Shown one piece after another: positions 45,481 to 55,636 of a stretch of DNA of 64,000 bases (the first letter of the stretch is position 1; every line of letters begins with the position of its first letter). The notes under the pieces were generated by a model. The model ran no database searches. It saw nothing but the letters and a program-made list of their open reading frames with translations, and was not told where the DNA came from. Source of the stretch: Cylindrospermopsis curvispora GIHE-G1 (GTDB lineage: Bacteria; Cyanobacteriota; Cyanobacteriia; Cyanobacteriales; Nostocaceae); contig NZ_CP060822.1 of assembly GCF_014489415.1 (NCBI RefSeq), positions 186,001 to 250,000 on the forward strand, given 5' to 3'. Position numbers and translations under genes: made by a program.

Positions 45481-45527
45481 CTTCAACAAAAACCACAATA
45501 AATTACAATAATTCCAGGAGAATCAAC

Positions 45528-46037
45528 ATGAATTTATCCCGTGGACGCAGGGTATTAGCCAGCTTGCTACTGTGCATTTTACTTTTGACAACAGCTTGCG
45601 CAGCCAAAGCACCTAGTCGTTTTGATGCAGTACAACAAGAAAGCACAAAGCAAAAAAGTGGTCAAGCAGTTTCTAAAAATGCCACCCAGGGTAGTAAATT
45701 AAATGCTTTCTTTCCTAAAAGTGAGGATGGCTACAGTCGAGTTTATACCCAAGAGAAAAAGGGTTTCTCGGAGGCTAATTTGAAAAAAGATGGTAAAGTG
45801 GTAGCACAGTTAGCCATTTCTGACACCACTAGCACTCCTGGAACTGCTTCAAAATATGCCAACAGCACCAAAACAATAGATGGTTATCCTGCAGTGGAAC
45901 TGGGTAAAACCCAAACCTCTGTTTTGGTAGGTAAGTACCAAGTAAAAGTGATTTCTAAAGACCCATTATTTAACGCCAGTGAGAGGGAAGATTGGATTGA
46001 AAAGTTCGATCTTGATGGTTTATCCAAGTTGAAATAA
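45528..46037 (+). CDS. Possible lipoprotein of unknown function
   Basis: 169 aa from ATG 45528, preceded by AGGAG at 45516. The N-terminus has Arg residues and a hydrophobic core (VLASLLLCILLLTTA) ending at a Cys (TTAC, near residue 24), a slightly atypical lipobox. The mature part is Lys/Ser-rich with a globular pattern (FFPKSEDGYSRVYTQEKKGF, YPAVELGKTQTSVLVGKYQV). No known domain recognised. Its promoter region lies against the right end of the IS200/IS605 copy 2. Confidence 0.7.
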   Translation: MNLSRGRRVLASLLLCILLLTTACAAKAPSRFDAVQQESTKQKSGQAVSKNATQGSKLNAFFPKSEDGYSRVYTQEKKGFSEANLKKDGKVVAQLAISDTTSTPGTASKYANSTKTIDGYPAVELGKTQTSVLVGKYQVKVISKDPLFNASEREDWIEKFDLDGLSKLK

Positions 46038-46121
46038 CCTTTCAACTGAATTCAAATTGTCCCCTCCCACAACAACCTAAAATAGCACCATACCAATCAA
46101 CAGATAAATCAGGAGATTATT

Positions 46122-47009
46122 GTGAGCAAGCCAATTTTTGAACTAGTTGATGAGTTACCTACCAGTGGTTTAACTGTTTCTTTATTGAACGCTTTGGACT
46201 TTGTTGCTCCTGGTGAATGGCAAAATACAGTAGGGTTTGTCAATACAATTAAAACTGTTACTGGTGAAACTGACGAAGATTTAATTCAAGCCATTGGTGA
46301 ACGGGCGATTTACCTTTTTAACGATAAATCTCAAGGTTATCAAACTGCCTTATGGCTCTATCAAACCGTAGATGGCACTGATAAAGCTTTGGGTGCAGCA
46401 GCTTTGGCAAATAAGGTTGGTGAAACCATACCCCTATTTGGTTTCTTAAACTCTATCACCCCCAAACCCGATAAAGCTCAAACTATTGACCTCACCTTAA
46501 AAGTTGTGGCGGAATTAGTGGCTTTTTGTCAAATTAATGGCATTCCTGGTGATAGTATTGGTGATTTTGTAGCCGCTTTGGGAGAATATGCTGGTGAATC
46601 ACTAATTAGGATGGTAGCATTAATTTGTGTGGATGGTATTCTCCCCCTCGGTCCTGATTTTGTGCAAAAATCATTGGCCTTCCTCAGTAGTATGAATCCC
46701 CAGGAATTGGACCAAAATTCTACTTTTAGAAGCATTAAGGATGCAATCCCCGGAAATGGTACCGGGGGAAAAATAGACTTTATTGGTCAAAGTCTGGACT
46801 CTGTTCAGGGTTGGATGAATGGAATAGTTTCTGCTAATGCCTTAACTGCTCAAAAAGTCCTGAATAACATCAGTGGTTTTCTTGATTTTGCTGATGATAA
46901 ATTAGACTATGTAGCAGCCTTTTTAGATGTATCCACCAACTATTATGAACACACGGGAACTCAAACTCTAGCTCGTCGCTTGATTGAACGGGCTGTGGCT
47001 GAAATATAA
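46122..47009 (+). CDS. Conserved hypothetical protein, soluble helical
   Basis: 295 aa from GTG 46122, which has a GGAG box about 10 bp upstream; there is no better ATG. The sequence is mainly alpha-helical, acidic, without membrane segments or catalytic motifs (SLLNALDFVAPGEWQNTVGF, DKALGAAALANKVGETIPL). It follows the possible lipoprotein by 84 bp on the same strand. No family recognised with confidence. Confidence 0.68.
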   Translation: MSKPIFELVDELPTSGLTVSLLNALDFVAPGEWQNTVGFVNTIKTVTGETDEDLIQAIGERAIYLFNDKSQGYQTALWLYQTVDGTDKALGAAALANKVGETIPLFGFLNSITPKPDKAQTIDLTLKVVAELVAFCQINGIPGDSIGDFVAALGEYAGESLIRMVALICVDGILPLGPDFVQKSLAFLSSMNPQELDQNSTFRSIKDAIPGNGTGGKIDFIGQSLDSVQGWMNGIVSANALTAQKVLNNISGFLDFADDKLDYVAAFLDVSTNYYEHTGTQTLARRLIERAVAEI

Positions 47010-47099
47010 GCCCCATTAGTCCACAATCATCTCCTATAACCCTAACCATCTGGTCGCAGCCAGAATGCTTCATAGGCGTTCTGGCTAAAGCTGTACAAG

Positions 47100-47591
47100 C
47101 TAAAATGGTATCTCGTCCGGATTAGGTGCTGGCTGAATCACTGGTTGAGGACTTACCGGTTGAGAACTGGAACTAAGGTTAGTTACTAAAGGTGCTGTGT
47201 CTGCTACCGTGGGAGTTGGAGTGGGTCTACTTGCTTGATAGTTAGCGGTCTCTTGGAAGCGTGGTTCACCCGATTGGCTAGGTTCTATATTTTTGGTGAC
47301 AGGGTGAATCTTTTGCACTGTTAACTCCGCACGTTTCTCTTTAAATCCTTCAGGACGCTCAAAAGTGTTCATTCCCAGACGACCCTCTAAAATGACCCGG
47401 TCACCCGCATGATAATTCTGGTGAATATCCTTAGCTAAATTTCCCCAACCTACTACTTTTAGGGGATGGGTAGGGTCATCAGCGCGTAATCCTGGCACAT
47501 GAACTATCATCTCTGTGACTTCCAATCCCTCTGTTGTGTGTCTCAATTGAGGTTGGTCATAAATCTCTACCATTAAAATACAACTGTTCAT
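47100..47591 (-). CDS. ssb: Single-stranded DNA-binding protein
   Basis: 163 aa with an N-terminal OB fold (VEIYDQPQLRHTTEGLEVTE, GDRVILEGRLGMNTFERPEG, about residues 8-100), a Pro/Thr/Ser-rich disordered linker and the acidic C-terminal tip PDEIPF, which recruits replication and repair partners. The OB fold is shorter and more diverged than in canonical SSB, so this may be the second, specialised SSB seen in cyanobacteria. Start ATG at 47591. Confidence 0.85.
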   Translation of the reverse strand: MNSCILMVEIYDQPQLRHTTEGLEVTEMIVHVPGLRADDPTHPLKVVGWGNLAKDIHQNYHAGDRVILEGRLGMNTFERPEGFKEKRAELTVQKIHPVTKNIEPSQSGEPRFQETANYQASRPTPTPTVADTAPLVTNLSSSSQPVSPQPVIQPAPNPDEIPF

Positions 47592-47709
47592 AATATATCC
47601 TCATTCAATTTCTTAGGAAGCTGAATAACTTGGCTTATAATTTGAGGGGTGATGCAAAATCGACCCCTCAAGACCTCAAGTTTAGATCTTGGTTATATTC
47701 TAGTCCAAC

Positions 47710-49050
47710 CTAGTCTCCAGTAATGGAAAGTTCACCTACCCAAATTCTGGGACAAACCCCCCCCGGTGTTAACTCTGCTTCCTTCTCTATGTAAACAATA
47801 GACTGCAATAGTTCTAGAAAATCCCCTGCCACAGTTGCTGAATCAATGCTGATTTTTTCGCGCTTGTTCACTAACCAACCATCAAAGGGTAAGGAAAAAG
47901 AACCTTGTAAAGCTTTAACACCCGCATGAAGGGCCTGTAAATCATCAATTAGTATCACATTTTCTGCTGTTTGTAAACTGAATTCTTTTTCAGTTGTATT
48001 AGCAGCAAACACATGATAAAAATTAGGACTCACAGTTACTTTGGCACCAATACTCGCATTACCTGTAGGTTGAGCATTGAGTCTTTTGGCAGTTCCCGCA
48101 CTGTGTAAAAAACTGGTTAAAATTCCCTTTTCTATTAGCTTCACTTGACGGGTAGGTGTACCCTCTCCATCAAAGGTTTCTGCTCCTACATTAGCTGGAT
48201 GCAAGGCGTCATCATAAACTGAAAGTAAAGGAGAGGCAATTTGCTTCCCTAGGTCATCTACCTGGGATAAACTTTGATTATCTAGAATATTTTGGGCATT
48301 AAATAAATTAGAGAACGCACCCAATAAACTCAAAAAAGCTTCAGGAGAAAAAACTACCTGATATCTACCAGTTTTAACTTTTTGGTAATCCAAATGACTG
48401 ATAGTTTTATCTGCTGCTTCTTTGATGCAACCTGCAATATCTAAACCGTCTACATTTTCTTTCACCCGATAAGCACCAGCACTACGGGGCTTTTTCCCTT
48501 CCTGCTCTGTTTTACTGTATAAATAAATTGAGGCTAAGGAGTGAGACTCTCTTCTTAATGCACCATCACTATTGAGATAAAACCGCTCTATGTCTCGTTG
48601 AGATAAGCCATTATAAGGTACACCATTAATTGCAGGGTGGGAGTCTAAAAGTTCTTTTTCCGCCAATAGCAGTTTGTCAATCAGTTCCGAAACAGGTGCT
48701 TGAGCAAATTTCTCTTTGGATGTACTTTCAATGGGCAATGTTGCTTCTGGACTAAAGTCAGGAACATTTTCCTTCACCCCGAAGAAACTGGCTTCATAAG
48801 CAGTTTGCAAGGCTAATTCTAAACCTTTGAGATCTACATCCGTGGTGCTGGTAACCCCCATTGTATTCTCCTCGTTCCAAACCCTGACTGTGACCCCAGA
48901 ACGATTGGAAGCTTTTACCTGTTTGGGTTCTCCTTGGTCAACTTGTACGCTAGTGTCATCTACAGTTGAACCATAAATATCGAATTTTTGAATGCCCAGT
49001 TTTCTAGCGGTTTCCTGGGCGTTTTTAGCGACTTGTTGGATATTAGACAT
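47710..49050 (-). CDS. pmbA: TldE/PmbA-family metallopeptidase subunit
   Basis: 446 aa. PmbA/TldE pairs with TldD to form a heterodimeric zinc protease that cuts unfolded peptides and, in other bacteria, matures microcins. This subunit lacks the HExxxH zinc motif, as expected for the TldE side. Landmarks are VRVWNEENTMGVTSTTDVD, AHP-region equivalents GAETFDGEGTPTRQVKLIEKGILTSFLHS and the C-terminal SIVYIEKEAELTPGGVCPRI. It lies 68 bp downstream of tldD on the same strand, so the two are co-transcribed. Confidence 0.9.
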   Translation of the reverse strand: MSNIQQVAKNAQETARKLGIQKFDIYGSTVDDTSVQVDQGEPKQVKASNRSGVTVRVWNEENTMGVTSTTDVDLKGLELALQTAYEASFFGVKENVPDFSPEATLPIESTSKEKFAQAPVSELIDKLLLAEKELLDSHPAINGVPYNGLSQRDIERFYLNSDGALRRESHSLASIYLYSKTEQEGKKPRSAGAYRVKENVDGLDIAGCIKEAADKTISHLDYQKVKTGRYQVVFSPEAFLSLLGAFSNLFNAQNILDNQSLSQVDDLGKQIASPLLSVYDDALHPANVGAETFDGEGTPTRQVKLIEKGILTSFLHSAGTAKRLNAQPTGNASIGAKVTVSPNFYHVFAANTTEKEFSLQTAENVILIDDLQALHAGVKALQGSFSLPFDGWLVNKREKISIDSATVAGDFLELLQSIVYIEKEAELTPGGVCPRIWVGELSITGD

Positions 49051-49118
49051 GACAATTCTAGTATTTAAACTTTGTTATTGGTTACTGATAGTTATTGATA
49101 TGTGCTTCCAATCCCCAA

Positions 49119-50591
49119 CTATCTTCCCCCTACGGTAATGGAATCTACCTTAATATGTGGCTGTCCTACTGTGGTGTAAATGCTACCACTCACAGAACCA
49201 CAAAAACCAGGTGCCAATTCTAAATCCTGGGAACAAAGGGAGATTTTGTTCATGATTTCCTTAGCTTCTCCAATTAGGGTAGCGCCCTTTAAAGGTTTGG
49301 TGACTTTCCCATTTTCTATGAGATAGGCCTCATCAACGCTGAAATTAAATTGCCCAGTTGCACCCACACTACCTCCACCCATTTTTTTGCAGTAAATCCC
49401 CTTGTCGATGGAAGCAAACAGGTCTTCGTTGGTGTATTCTCCAGGAGCAATATAAGTATTTCTCATGCGACTGGCAGCAGCAAAGGTATAATTTTGACGG
49501 CGACCACTGCCCGTTCTTGGGTGTCCAGTTCTCACAGACCCGGTTCGATCGGCTAAGAAGTTTTTGAGAACTCCTTTTTCTATGAGTAATGTTCTTTGGG
49601 CTGGCATTCCCTCATCATCCATGTCAATTGTGCCAAAAGCATTATCCGATCTCCCTTCATCCCAAGCTGTTAGACTTTCATGGGCAATTTTCTCGCCCTT
49701 TTTATCCGCAAATGGGGTGGTTTTTCTTTCTATTTGGGTGGTTTCTAATAGGTGTCCACAAGCTTCATGGAAGATGACCCCGCCAAAGTGATTGGCCATG
49801 ACAATGGGGTAATTCCCTGATTCTACATAATCCGCATAAAGCATTTTACCAGCTGATTCCGCAATTTGGTCAGCTGACTGTTCATAATCCCAGCTTTTGA
49901 GGAAGTTAGGATCGCTGGTATTACCCGCTCTTTCACTGATGGATGTACGGTGAGATCCGTCAGCACACAGGAGGCTAAAACCTGCGGATTGGGTCAGGCG
50001 AATATCCCGAGCAAATGTACCATCACTGGCTGCAACTAATACTTCTTGCCAATCACGAAAATAGCTGGCACGACGGGACTGAATGTGGGTGGCCTTTTTA
50101 TGCAATTGGGCTGTACCCTCTAACAGTATTTCCCCCATTTCCCTAATTGTGGTACACAGGGGTAACCAACTATCTTTCCCCCTTTTGCTGGCGTAGTCTC
50201 GGAACAATTCCAAATAGATTTCTGGGATGAAGGCATTTGCTGCGGGTAGTTGTAAGCCTAGTATGGAAAGTGCCTTTTCTAAAGCTGATTTTAAACCCGC
50301 AAAGGTAAGATTGTTGGTGCTAACATAACAATCGGCTTTGCCACGGAACACCCTCACCCCCGCACCTGTGCTGAAACTGGGTGAAATGCTGGTGATAATA
50401 TCTTCTTCTGCTAAACAGCTAATGTAATTACGACGCTCTAAAAAAAACTCCACAAAGTCCGCACCAGCAGCACGCCCCAACCCCAATAGGGTTGCTAATG
50501 GAGCCTCCCAGGTTTGGTCAAAACGCTCTGTGGTGGATGAGTAATTTAAGTTAGGGATTTGAGAGGAAATAAGTAAGGTATTTATAAGCAT
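49119..50591 (-). CDS. tldD: TldD-family zinc metallopeptidase subunit
   Basis: 490 aa; catalytic subunit of the TldD/TldE protease. The zinc site HEACGH is near residue 275 ([17 protein letters not shown]). C-terminal signatures [27 protein letters not shown] and [14 protein letters not shown] are present. Start ATG at 50591; the first ~25 residues are variable and an internal start cannot be excluded. First gene of the tldD-pmbA pair. Confidence 0.92.
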   Translation of the reverse strand: MLINTLLISSQIPNLNYSSTTERFDQTWEAPLATLLGLGRAAGADFVEFFLERRNYISCLAEEDIITSISPSFSTGAGVRVFRGKADCYVSTNNLTFAGLKSALEKALSILGLQLPAANAFIPEIYLELFRDYASKRGKDSWLPLCTTIREMGEILLEGTAQLHKKATHIQSRRASYFRDWQEVLVAASDGTFARDIRLTQSAGFSLLCADGSHRTSISERAGNTSDPNFLKSWDYEQSADQIAESAGKMLYADYVESGNYPIVMANHFGGVIFHEACGHLLETTQIERKTTPFADKKGEKIAHESLTAWDEGRSDNAFGTIDMDDEGMPAQRTLLIEKGVLKNFLADRTGSVRTGHPRTGSGRRQNYTFAAASRMRNTYIAPGEYTNEDLFASIDKGIYCKKMGGGSVGATGQFNFSVDEAYLIENGKVTKPLKGATLIGEAKEIMNKISLCSQDLELAPGFCGSVSGSIYTTVGQPHIKVDSITVGGR

Positions 50592-50678
50592 GTATGGCCT
50601 CGCCTGCTGGCTTTGTGTGGAAAATATCCATTTACATTCTAATTACATTCTAACAATTTTTAGAATTCGCCACATCAC

Positions 50679-52634
50679 CTACAAGGATGTGATGGTTCCT
50701 GTGGTGGGTGAACTGGCACTGGCATATTCTTTGATTGGCATTCTACCTGATAGGTATGCCATTCTTCCCGCTGCGGTGGCTAACTTCATAGCATAGGCCA
50801 TCGCTGGTGCATTCTGCGCCAGGGCGATCGCACTATTAATTAATAAGGCATCAGCTCCTAACTCCATGGCTTGTGCTGCTTCTGAAGGTGAGCCAATTCC
50901 CGCATCTACCACCACTGGTATTTTACTGTTTTCTATGATAATCTGAATATTGGCACTGGTTTTTAATCCCTGTCCTGAACCTATGGGAGCTGCTAAGGGC
51001 ATAACTGTAGCACATCCTACCTCCTCTAAGCGCTTTGCTAATATTGGATCGGCATTAATATAGGGCAACACCGCAAAACCTTCTTTTACCAGTTGCTCTG
51101 CTGCTTCTAAGGTACCAATGGGGTCGGGTAACAAGTATTTGGGATCGGGTATCACCTCCAATTTGACAAAGTTATTATCTTCTTGTCCTAACAATTTAGC
51201 CATTTCCCTACCTAAGCGAGCTACTCGGATGGCCTCCTGGGCGGTTTGACATCCAGCTGTATTGGGCAACATCCAAATTTTACCCCAATCTAAGGACTCT
51301 GCTAAACCCTCATGTCCAGGAGCATTAGTTTGCACCCTGCGCACAGCTACGGTAACTATTTGACAACCACTAGCATTAATGCTTGCTTGCATTTCCCCCA
51401 TACTGCGATATTTTCCTGTCCCGGTCATTAATCTGGAATGGAAGACCTTGTGACCAATCTTTAATTCTGAATCTATCTGGTTGAATTCTGGAAATTTTAA
51501 GTATGAATTATTAGCTTTGCTGTCAGTAAAATTAGCGGAATGAGTGAATGGTATGTTTGGCACGGGTGAATGTTCAAAGCGGGAGTAATGGAAATGGCTG
51601 AGCAGGGGATCGGGTTTTTGTGACACAATCAGGTCAGCTAGTAGTTTGGCTGTCACTGGTGCTAACAAAACCCCATTGCGATAATGACCGGTGGCCATGG
51701 TCAGGTTTTGACAGTAACTTTCACCCAAAATGGGCAATTCATCGGGTGTAGCTGGACGAAAACCCCACCACATTTCTTCTAGGGAATAATCTGCCAGGGA
51801 CGGGTACAAACGGGTGCAGTGGTTGAGTAAATTTTGAATCCCCGCTGCTGTGTTATTGGGTGTAAACCCTACCTCCTCCACGGTAGCACCCACAATAATA
51901 GAACCGTCTTTTCGAGGAACAATATAAACATTTTCACCATATAACACTCTTGTTAGAGGTATTTCTTGCACAATTCCTGGCACGCGCAACCGCAACATTT
52001 GTCCTTTACAGGGACGCACTGGTAAAGGTAACAGTTGATTTGACCAAGCACCAGCAGCTAGAATATAGTGACCAGCGTGGAATAAACCTTTGTTGGTTTG
52101 AACCCCCATAATCTGGGACTGTTGCTGTAGGATTGCCTCAACATTAACCCCATCCTGGAATTCAATCCCTAAAGACTCTGCTGCTGAGCGCAAAACCTGA
52201 ATCAGGGCTTGATTATTCACCTGTCCGTTTTCAGCATACCACCAACCACCAACTATATCCGATCCTAAACCCTGTTGATATTGTTCAATTGTTGCTTTAT
52301 CCAACCAGTAACCTGGGGACTGGCTGTGATTGCTTGGTTTTTGACTCACGGGAGCAACAATACCACAAGGCCAATAACCCGTATTCAACCCTGTCAACTC
52401 CTCCAACTTACCAACCCATTCTGGATATAAATAAAGCGATCGCTTGCTGAGTGTCAACATGGCTTCATGGGCTATGTTTTCAGCATCAGGAGCCAACATA
52501 CCTGCTGCTGCATGACCAGCTGCTTCAGTAAAGTTACGACATAAAACCGTAACATTTTCACCTCTTAATTTCAACTCTACAGCACAGGCCAACCCAATAA
52601 TACCACCACCAATAATTAAAATATCCGTATTCAT
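50679..52634 (-). CDS. thiO/thiG: Fused glycine oxidase ThiO - thiazole synthase ThiG
   Basis: 651 aa bifunctional thiamine enzyme. ThiO part (about residues 1-370): FAD-binding [20 protein letters not shown] at the N-terminus and [28 protein letters not shown] near its end; it oxidises glycine to the imine used by ThiG. ThiG part (about 395-651): [14 protein letters not shown], the Schiff-base Lys in [25 protein letters not shown] and [25 protein letters not shown]. This fusion is characteristic of cyanobacteria. No TPP riboswitch is recognisable upstream. ATG 52634. Confidence 0.95.
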   Translation of the reverse strand: MNTDILIIGGGIIGLACAVELKLRGENVTVLCRNFTEAAGHAAAGMLAPDAENIAHEAMLTLSKRSLYLYPEWVGKLEELTGLNTGYWPCGIVAPVSQKPSNHSQSPGYWLDKATIEQYQQGLGSDIVGGWWYAENGQVNNQALIQVLRSAAESLGIEFQDGVNVEAILQQQSQIMGVQTNKGLFHAGHYILAAGAWSNQLLPLPVRPCKGQMLRLRVPGIVQEIPLTRVLYGENVYIVPRKDGSIIVGATVEEVGFTPNNTAAGIQNLLNHCTRLYPSLADYSLEEMWWGFRPATPDELPILGESYCQNLTMATGHYRNGVLLAPVTAKLLADLIVSQKPDPLLSHFHYSRFEHSPVPNIPFTHSANFTDSKANNSYLKFPEFNQIDSELKIGHKVFHSRLMTGTGKYRSMGEMQASINASGCQIVTVAVRRVQTNAPGHEGLAESLDWGKIWMLPNTAGCQTAQEAIRVARLGREMAKLLGQEDNNFVKLEVIPDPKYLLPDPIGTLEAAEQLVKEGFAVLPYINADPILAKRLEEVGCATVMPLAAPIGSGQGLKTSANIQIIIENSKIPVVVDAGIGSPSEAAQAMELGADALLINSAIALAQNAPAMAYAMKLATAAGRMAYLSGRMPIKEYASASSPTTGTITSL

Positions 52635-52676
52635 TACTCAGTATTTATCAGTATTTATTTAGCTGTTATTAGCTAT

Positions 52677-52798
52677 TAAGTAGGGAGGCGCAATTATTTG
52701 TAGGATGGATTAGCAGTAGCGTAACCCATGCGGGCGTTGGGTTTCATACTTCAACCCAACCTACGTTCATCTTATATTTAATTCCACCCACCTACTTA
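52677..52798 (+). repeat. MITE copy F
   Basis: Long form, 122 bp: TA-AGTAGGGAGGCGCAATT to CCACCTACT-TA, with two internal hairpins. It lies in the gap upstream of thiO/thiG. It is the most regular copy and a good reference for the family. Confidence 0.9.
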
Positions 52799-52893
52799 GT
52801 TGACAATTTCCATAGTAAATTAAGTGAAACATTAAATGGTAGACTGGGGGCTTTAGCCCCCTAACCTAGATTACACCTTATATAATTACTTTA

Positions 52894-53322
52894 CTACCAC
52901 AAAGCACGAATAGGTCGTTTGTTTCGATTAGTTCTAACAGATTCCGATCCATTATTTATATCAGAGCTAGATCCATCACTGTTGTTCAGGTCTTGGGTGG
53001 TACTAGAATCTCTGGGTGAACCGTTGGTAGAATTGCTTTGAGCTACCCTAGCACCTCTGGGAGTATTGGGAAAATCATCGGGGATATCCGTGTTATTGGC
53101 ACTTTCCGAATTGTTTTGATTATTTCTATTAGCAGATTCCCCATCCTCTCCCGGAGCAGAGGTGTTAACATTAATATTAGCTGGGAGAACGCCCGAAGCA
53201 CGCCTTTCTGGGGGAACATTAGCAGACTGGTCTCCACCCATGGGAAAGTTAATCCCCAATAGGGTACCCACTAGGATTGCCACGCCTCCAGCCATTAAAA
53301 CTAATGGTGTCCATTTACCCAT
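52894..53322 (-). CDS. Membrane-anchored Asn/Ser-rich hypothetical protein
   Basis: 142 aa, ATG 53322 with a strong AAAGGAGA box upstream. A single N-terminal hydrophobic helix (TPLVLMAGGVAILVGTLLGI, about residues 5-24) is followed by a low-complexity Asn/Ser/Asp-rich tail likely to be disordered and extracytoplasmic, ending in a basic NRNKRPIRALW. No domain recognised. Similar short single-helix proteins are found near cimA in other cyanobacteria only as far as I can guess; no functional link is claimed. Confidence 0.7.
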   Translation of the reverse strand: MGKWTPLVLMAGGVAILVGTLLGINFPMGGDQSANVPPERRASGVLPANINVNTSAPGEDGESANRNNQNNSESANNTDIPDDFPNTPRGARVAQSNSTNGSPRDSSTTQDLNNSDGSSSDINNGSESVRTNRNKRPIRALW

Positions 53323-53720
53323 CTTGTTTATCTCCTTTGTAAGTTTCCGGTGTGCAAACTGGCTGAGAACCTTGACCGTGAAAATCCATGACGTGTCATC
53401 TTCAAACTACCTAAAATCCACATTTGATAGGCTAAGAACAAATCATATCTCACTTTGGGGATAACAGGTGGGACTTCCTTGGAAAGGAAGTACATATACC
53501 ACCCCAAAACGACACAATCTATCGGGGATGCCTTGCTTTCTACCTTAACCGTACAAGGGAGGTAACGGCAAATTCCGCTTCGTGAGATTCAACTTTTTTC
53601 CAATCTTTTTAACTTTTAAGGATATTTTAAACATATTTAAGTTACGGCTAATTAATAGCTACATTGCACAGTGATGAGAGAACATAGAAAATAGGTAGTA
53701 GTTTACCAGATCTTTGCTTT
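53323..53720. other. Divergent intergenic region with structured segment
   Basis: About 400 bp between the hypothetical gene and cimA. It must hold both promoters. At 53467-53503 GGTGG-G-ACTTCCTT, loop GGA, AAGGAAGT...CCACC makes a two-part stem on the cimA-sense strand. The following stretch with CTATCGGGGATGCC resembles the 3' flank of some mobile-element ends. No coding sequence is seen. Confidence 0.4.
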
Positions 53721-55343
53721 ATGACCAAAGCTCTATCCAAGCCAATTCTAATCTATGACACCACTCTCCGAGACGGCAGTCAACGGGAAGGCTTGTCATT
53801 ATCTATACAAGACAAATTATGTATTGCCCATAAACTGGATCAATTAGGTGTACCTTTTATAGAAGGTGGTTGGCCAGGCGCTAATCCCAAGGATATAGAG
53901 TTCTTTTGGCAAGTGGGCAAAAATCCCCTGCAGCAAGCTCAACTAGTCCCCTTTTGCTCCACCCGTCGTCCTTTTTCCCAAGCTATTAATGAACCCATGC
54001 TAGAACCGATTTTAGCTGCGGGCACAACTTGGGTGACAATTTTTGGCAAATCTTGGGATCTACATGTTACAGAGGGCATTAAGACCTCTTTGGATGAGAA
54101 TTTGTCCATGATTGGTGATACCATCGAGTATTTACGTTCCCAAGGTAAGCGGGTAATTTATGATGCTGAGCATTGGTTTGATGGATATAAGCAAAATCCA
54201 GATTATGCCTTGCAGACCATCAAAATAGCTGCCCAATGCGGTGCTGAGTGGTTAGTTTTATGTGATACTAATGGTGGAACTTTTCCCCAGGAGGTTTCCC
54301 AAATTGTTACTATTGTTAGCAAGTCAATTTCTGACTGGTCATCAAATGTCCATATTGGCATCCATACTCATAATGACGGAGAAATGGCAGTTGCTAATGC
54401 TATTACAGCTGTAATGGCGGGAGCTACAATGGTTCAGGGGACGATAAATGGTTATGGTGAACGCTGTGGCAATGCTAATCTCTGTTCTTTAATCCCCAAC
54501 TTACAATTAAAACTAGGTTATAATTGTATTGGCGAACATCTACTAAGTCAACTGACATCTACAAGTCGTTTTGTCAGTGAAGTGGTTAATTTGGCACCAG
54601 ATGATCACGCGCCCTATGTAGGACGTTCAGCTTTTGCTCATAAAGGTGGCATTCATGTCTCAGCTGTGGAGCGCAACTCTCTCACTTATGAACATATCCA
54701 ACCGGAGCAAGTGGGGAATCTCCGTCGAGTCGTGATTTCTGAACAAGCTGGGGTAAGTAACGTTTTAGCCAAGGCAAAAACTTTGGGCATAGAATTAGAT
54801 AAACATGACCCGAAAACCAAGGAAATTCTCAGACGCATTAAGGAACTAGAAAATGAAGGCTATCAATTTGAAGCTGCAGAAGCTAGTTTTGTCCTATTAA
54901 TGTATGAAGTATTAGGACTCAAGCAACAGTTCTTTGAAGTCCAGGGTTTTCGAGTACATTGTGATCTAGCCAACGAAAAAAACATCACCAACTCCCTAGC
55001 TACAATTAAGGTAGGTGTGGGGGGAGAAAATATTTTAGAGGTAGCAGAAGGAAACGGTCCCGTTGCAGCTTTAGACGCAGCGTTACGTAAAGCGCTGTTG
55101 AATTTTTACCCTCAAATTGCCGAGTTTGAACTAACAGACTACAAAGTGAGAATTCTCAATGGTAATGTGGGCACCTCTGCCAAAACCCGGGCCCTAATTG
55201 AGTCTGGTAATGGTCAAGCACGTTGGACAACCGTAGGAGTATCCACTAATATTTTGGAAGCTTCCTATCAAGCGGTGGTAGCAGGTTTGGAATATGGTTT
55301 ACTAGTACATTTTCCATCTTCCGTTCCCTACTGTAAAATCTAA
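53721..55343 (+). CDS. cimA: Citramalate synthase
   Basis: 540 aa; condenses pyruvate and acetyl-CoA to (R)-citramalate, the threonine-independent entry to isoleucine. N-terminal TIM barrel: LIYDTTLRDGSQREGLSLS (metal-binding Asp, about residues 10-28), HIGIHTHNDGEMAVAN (metal-binding His pair, about 215) and NGYGERCGNANLCS. The C-terminal LeuA-type allosteric domain begins near residue 400 and points to isoleucine feedback. Length and the HDP-type insert fit the CimA rather than isopropylmalate synthase branch. ATG start. Confidence 0.93.
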   Translation: MTKALSKPILIYDTTLRDGSQREGLSLSIQDKLCIAHKLDQLGVPFIEGGWPGANPKDIEFFWQVGKNPLQQAQLVPFCSTRRPFSQAINEPMLEPILAAGTTWVTIFGKSWDLHVTEGIKTSLDENLSMIGDTIEYLRSQGKRVIYDAEHWFDGYKQNPDYALQTIKIAAQCGAEWLVLCDTNGGTFPQEVSQIVTIVSKSISDWSSNVHIGIHTHNDGEMAVANAITAVMAGATMVQGTINGYGERCGNANLCSLIPNLQLKLGYNCIGEHLLSQLTSTSRFVSEVVNLAPDDHAPYVGRSAFAHKGGIHVSAVERNSLTYEHIQPEQVGNLRRVVISEQAGVSNVLAKAKTLGIELDKHDPKTKEILRRIKELENEGYQFEAAEASFVLLMYEVLGLKQQFFEVQGFRVHCDLANEKNITNSLATIKVGVGGENILEVAEGNGPVAALDAALRKALLNFYPQIAEFELTDYKVRILNGNVGTSAKTRALIESGNGQARWTTVGVSTNILEASYQAVVAGLEYGLLVHFPSSVPYCKI

Positions 55344-55367
55344 ACTTGCCCACCTACATCAGCATTT

Positions 55368-55607
55368 CTACCAGGTGGGATCGGTAAAAAGATGTATGGT
55401 TAATTCCTCCGTTACTGCAGGAACAGGTGTAATGCAGGCACGGATAACTTCACCATCATCTAATTCTACAGTACAAGCATGACAACTCCCCATTAAACAA
55501 CCAGTGGGTATGCACACTCCTGCTCTTTCTGCCACATCTAATAGGGATTCTCCTATTGTGGCTTTGACGGTAACATTATCTGGTAAAAAGCGAATATTAA
55601 TCGTCAT
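55368..55607 (-). CDS. 2Fe-2S ferredoxin-like protein
   Basis: 79 aa plant-type ferredoxin fold. Cysteines in the order GCLMGSCHAC and IRAC provide the four cluster ligands (C-x4-C-x2-C and a distant C); an extra Cys sits at VCIPTG. An acidic surface suits an electron-transfer role; partner unknown. Start ATG at 55607. It lies 29 bp downstream of cobQ on the same strand and may be co-transcribed with it. Confidence 0.88.
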   Translation of the reverse strand: MTINIRFLPDNVTVKATIGESLLDVAERAGVCIPTGCLMGSCHACTVELDDGEVIRACITPVPAVTEELTIHLFTDPTW

Positions 55608-55636
55608 GGTAAATGGGAATGTGAGATAAAGCGTTT

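Noticed and set aside
52635-52676. TPP riboswitch ahead of thiO/thiG
   Set aside because: The gap before the MITE is too short and has no recognisable THI-box sequence.
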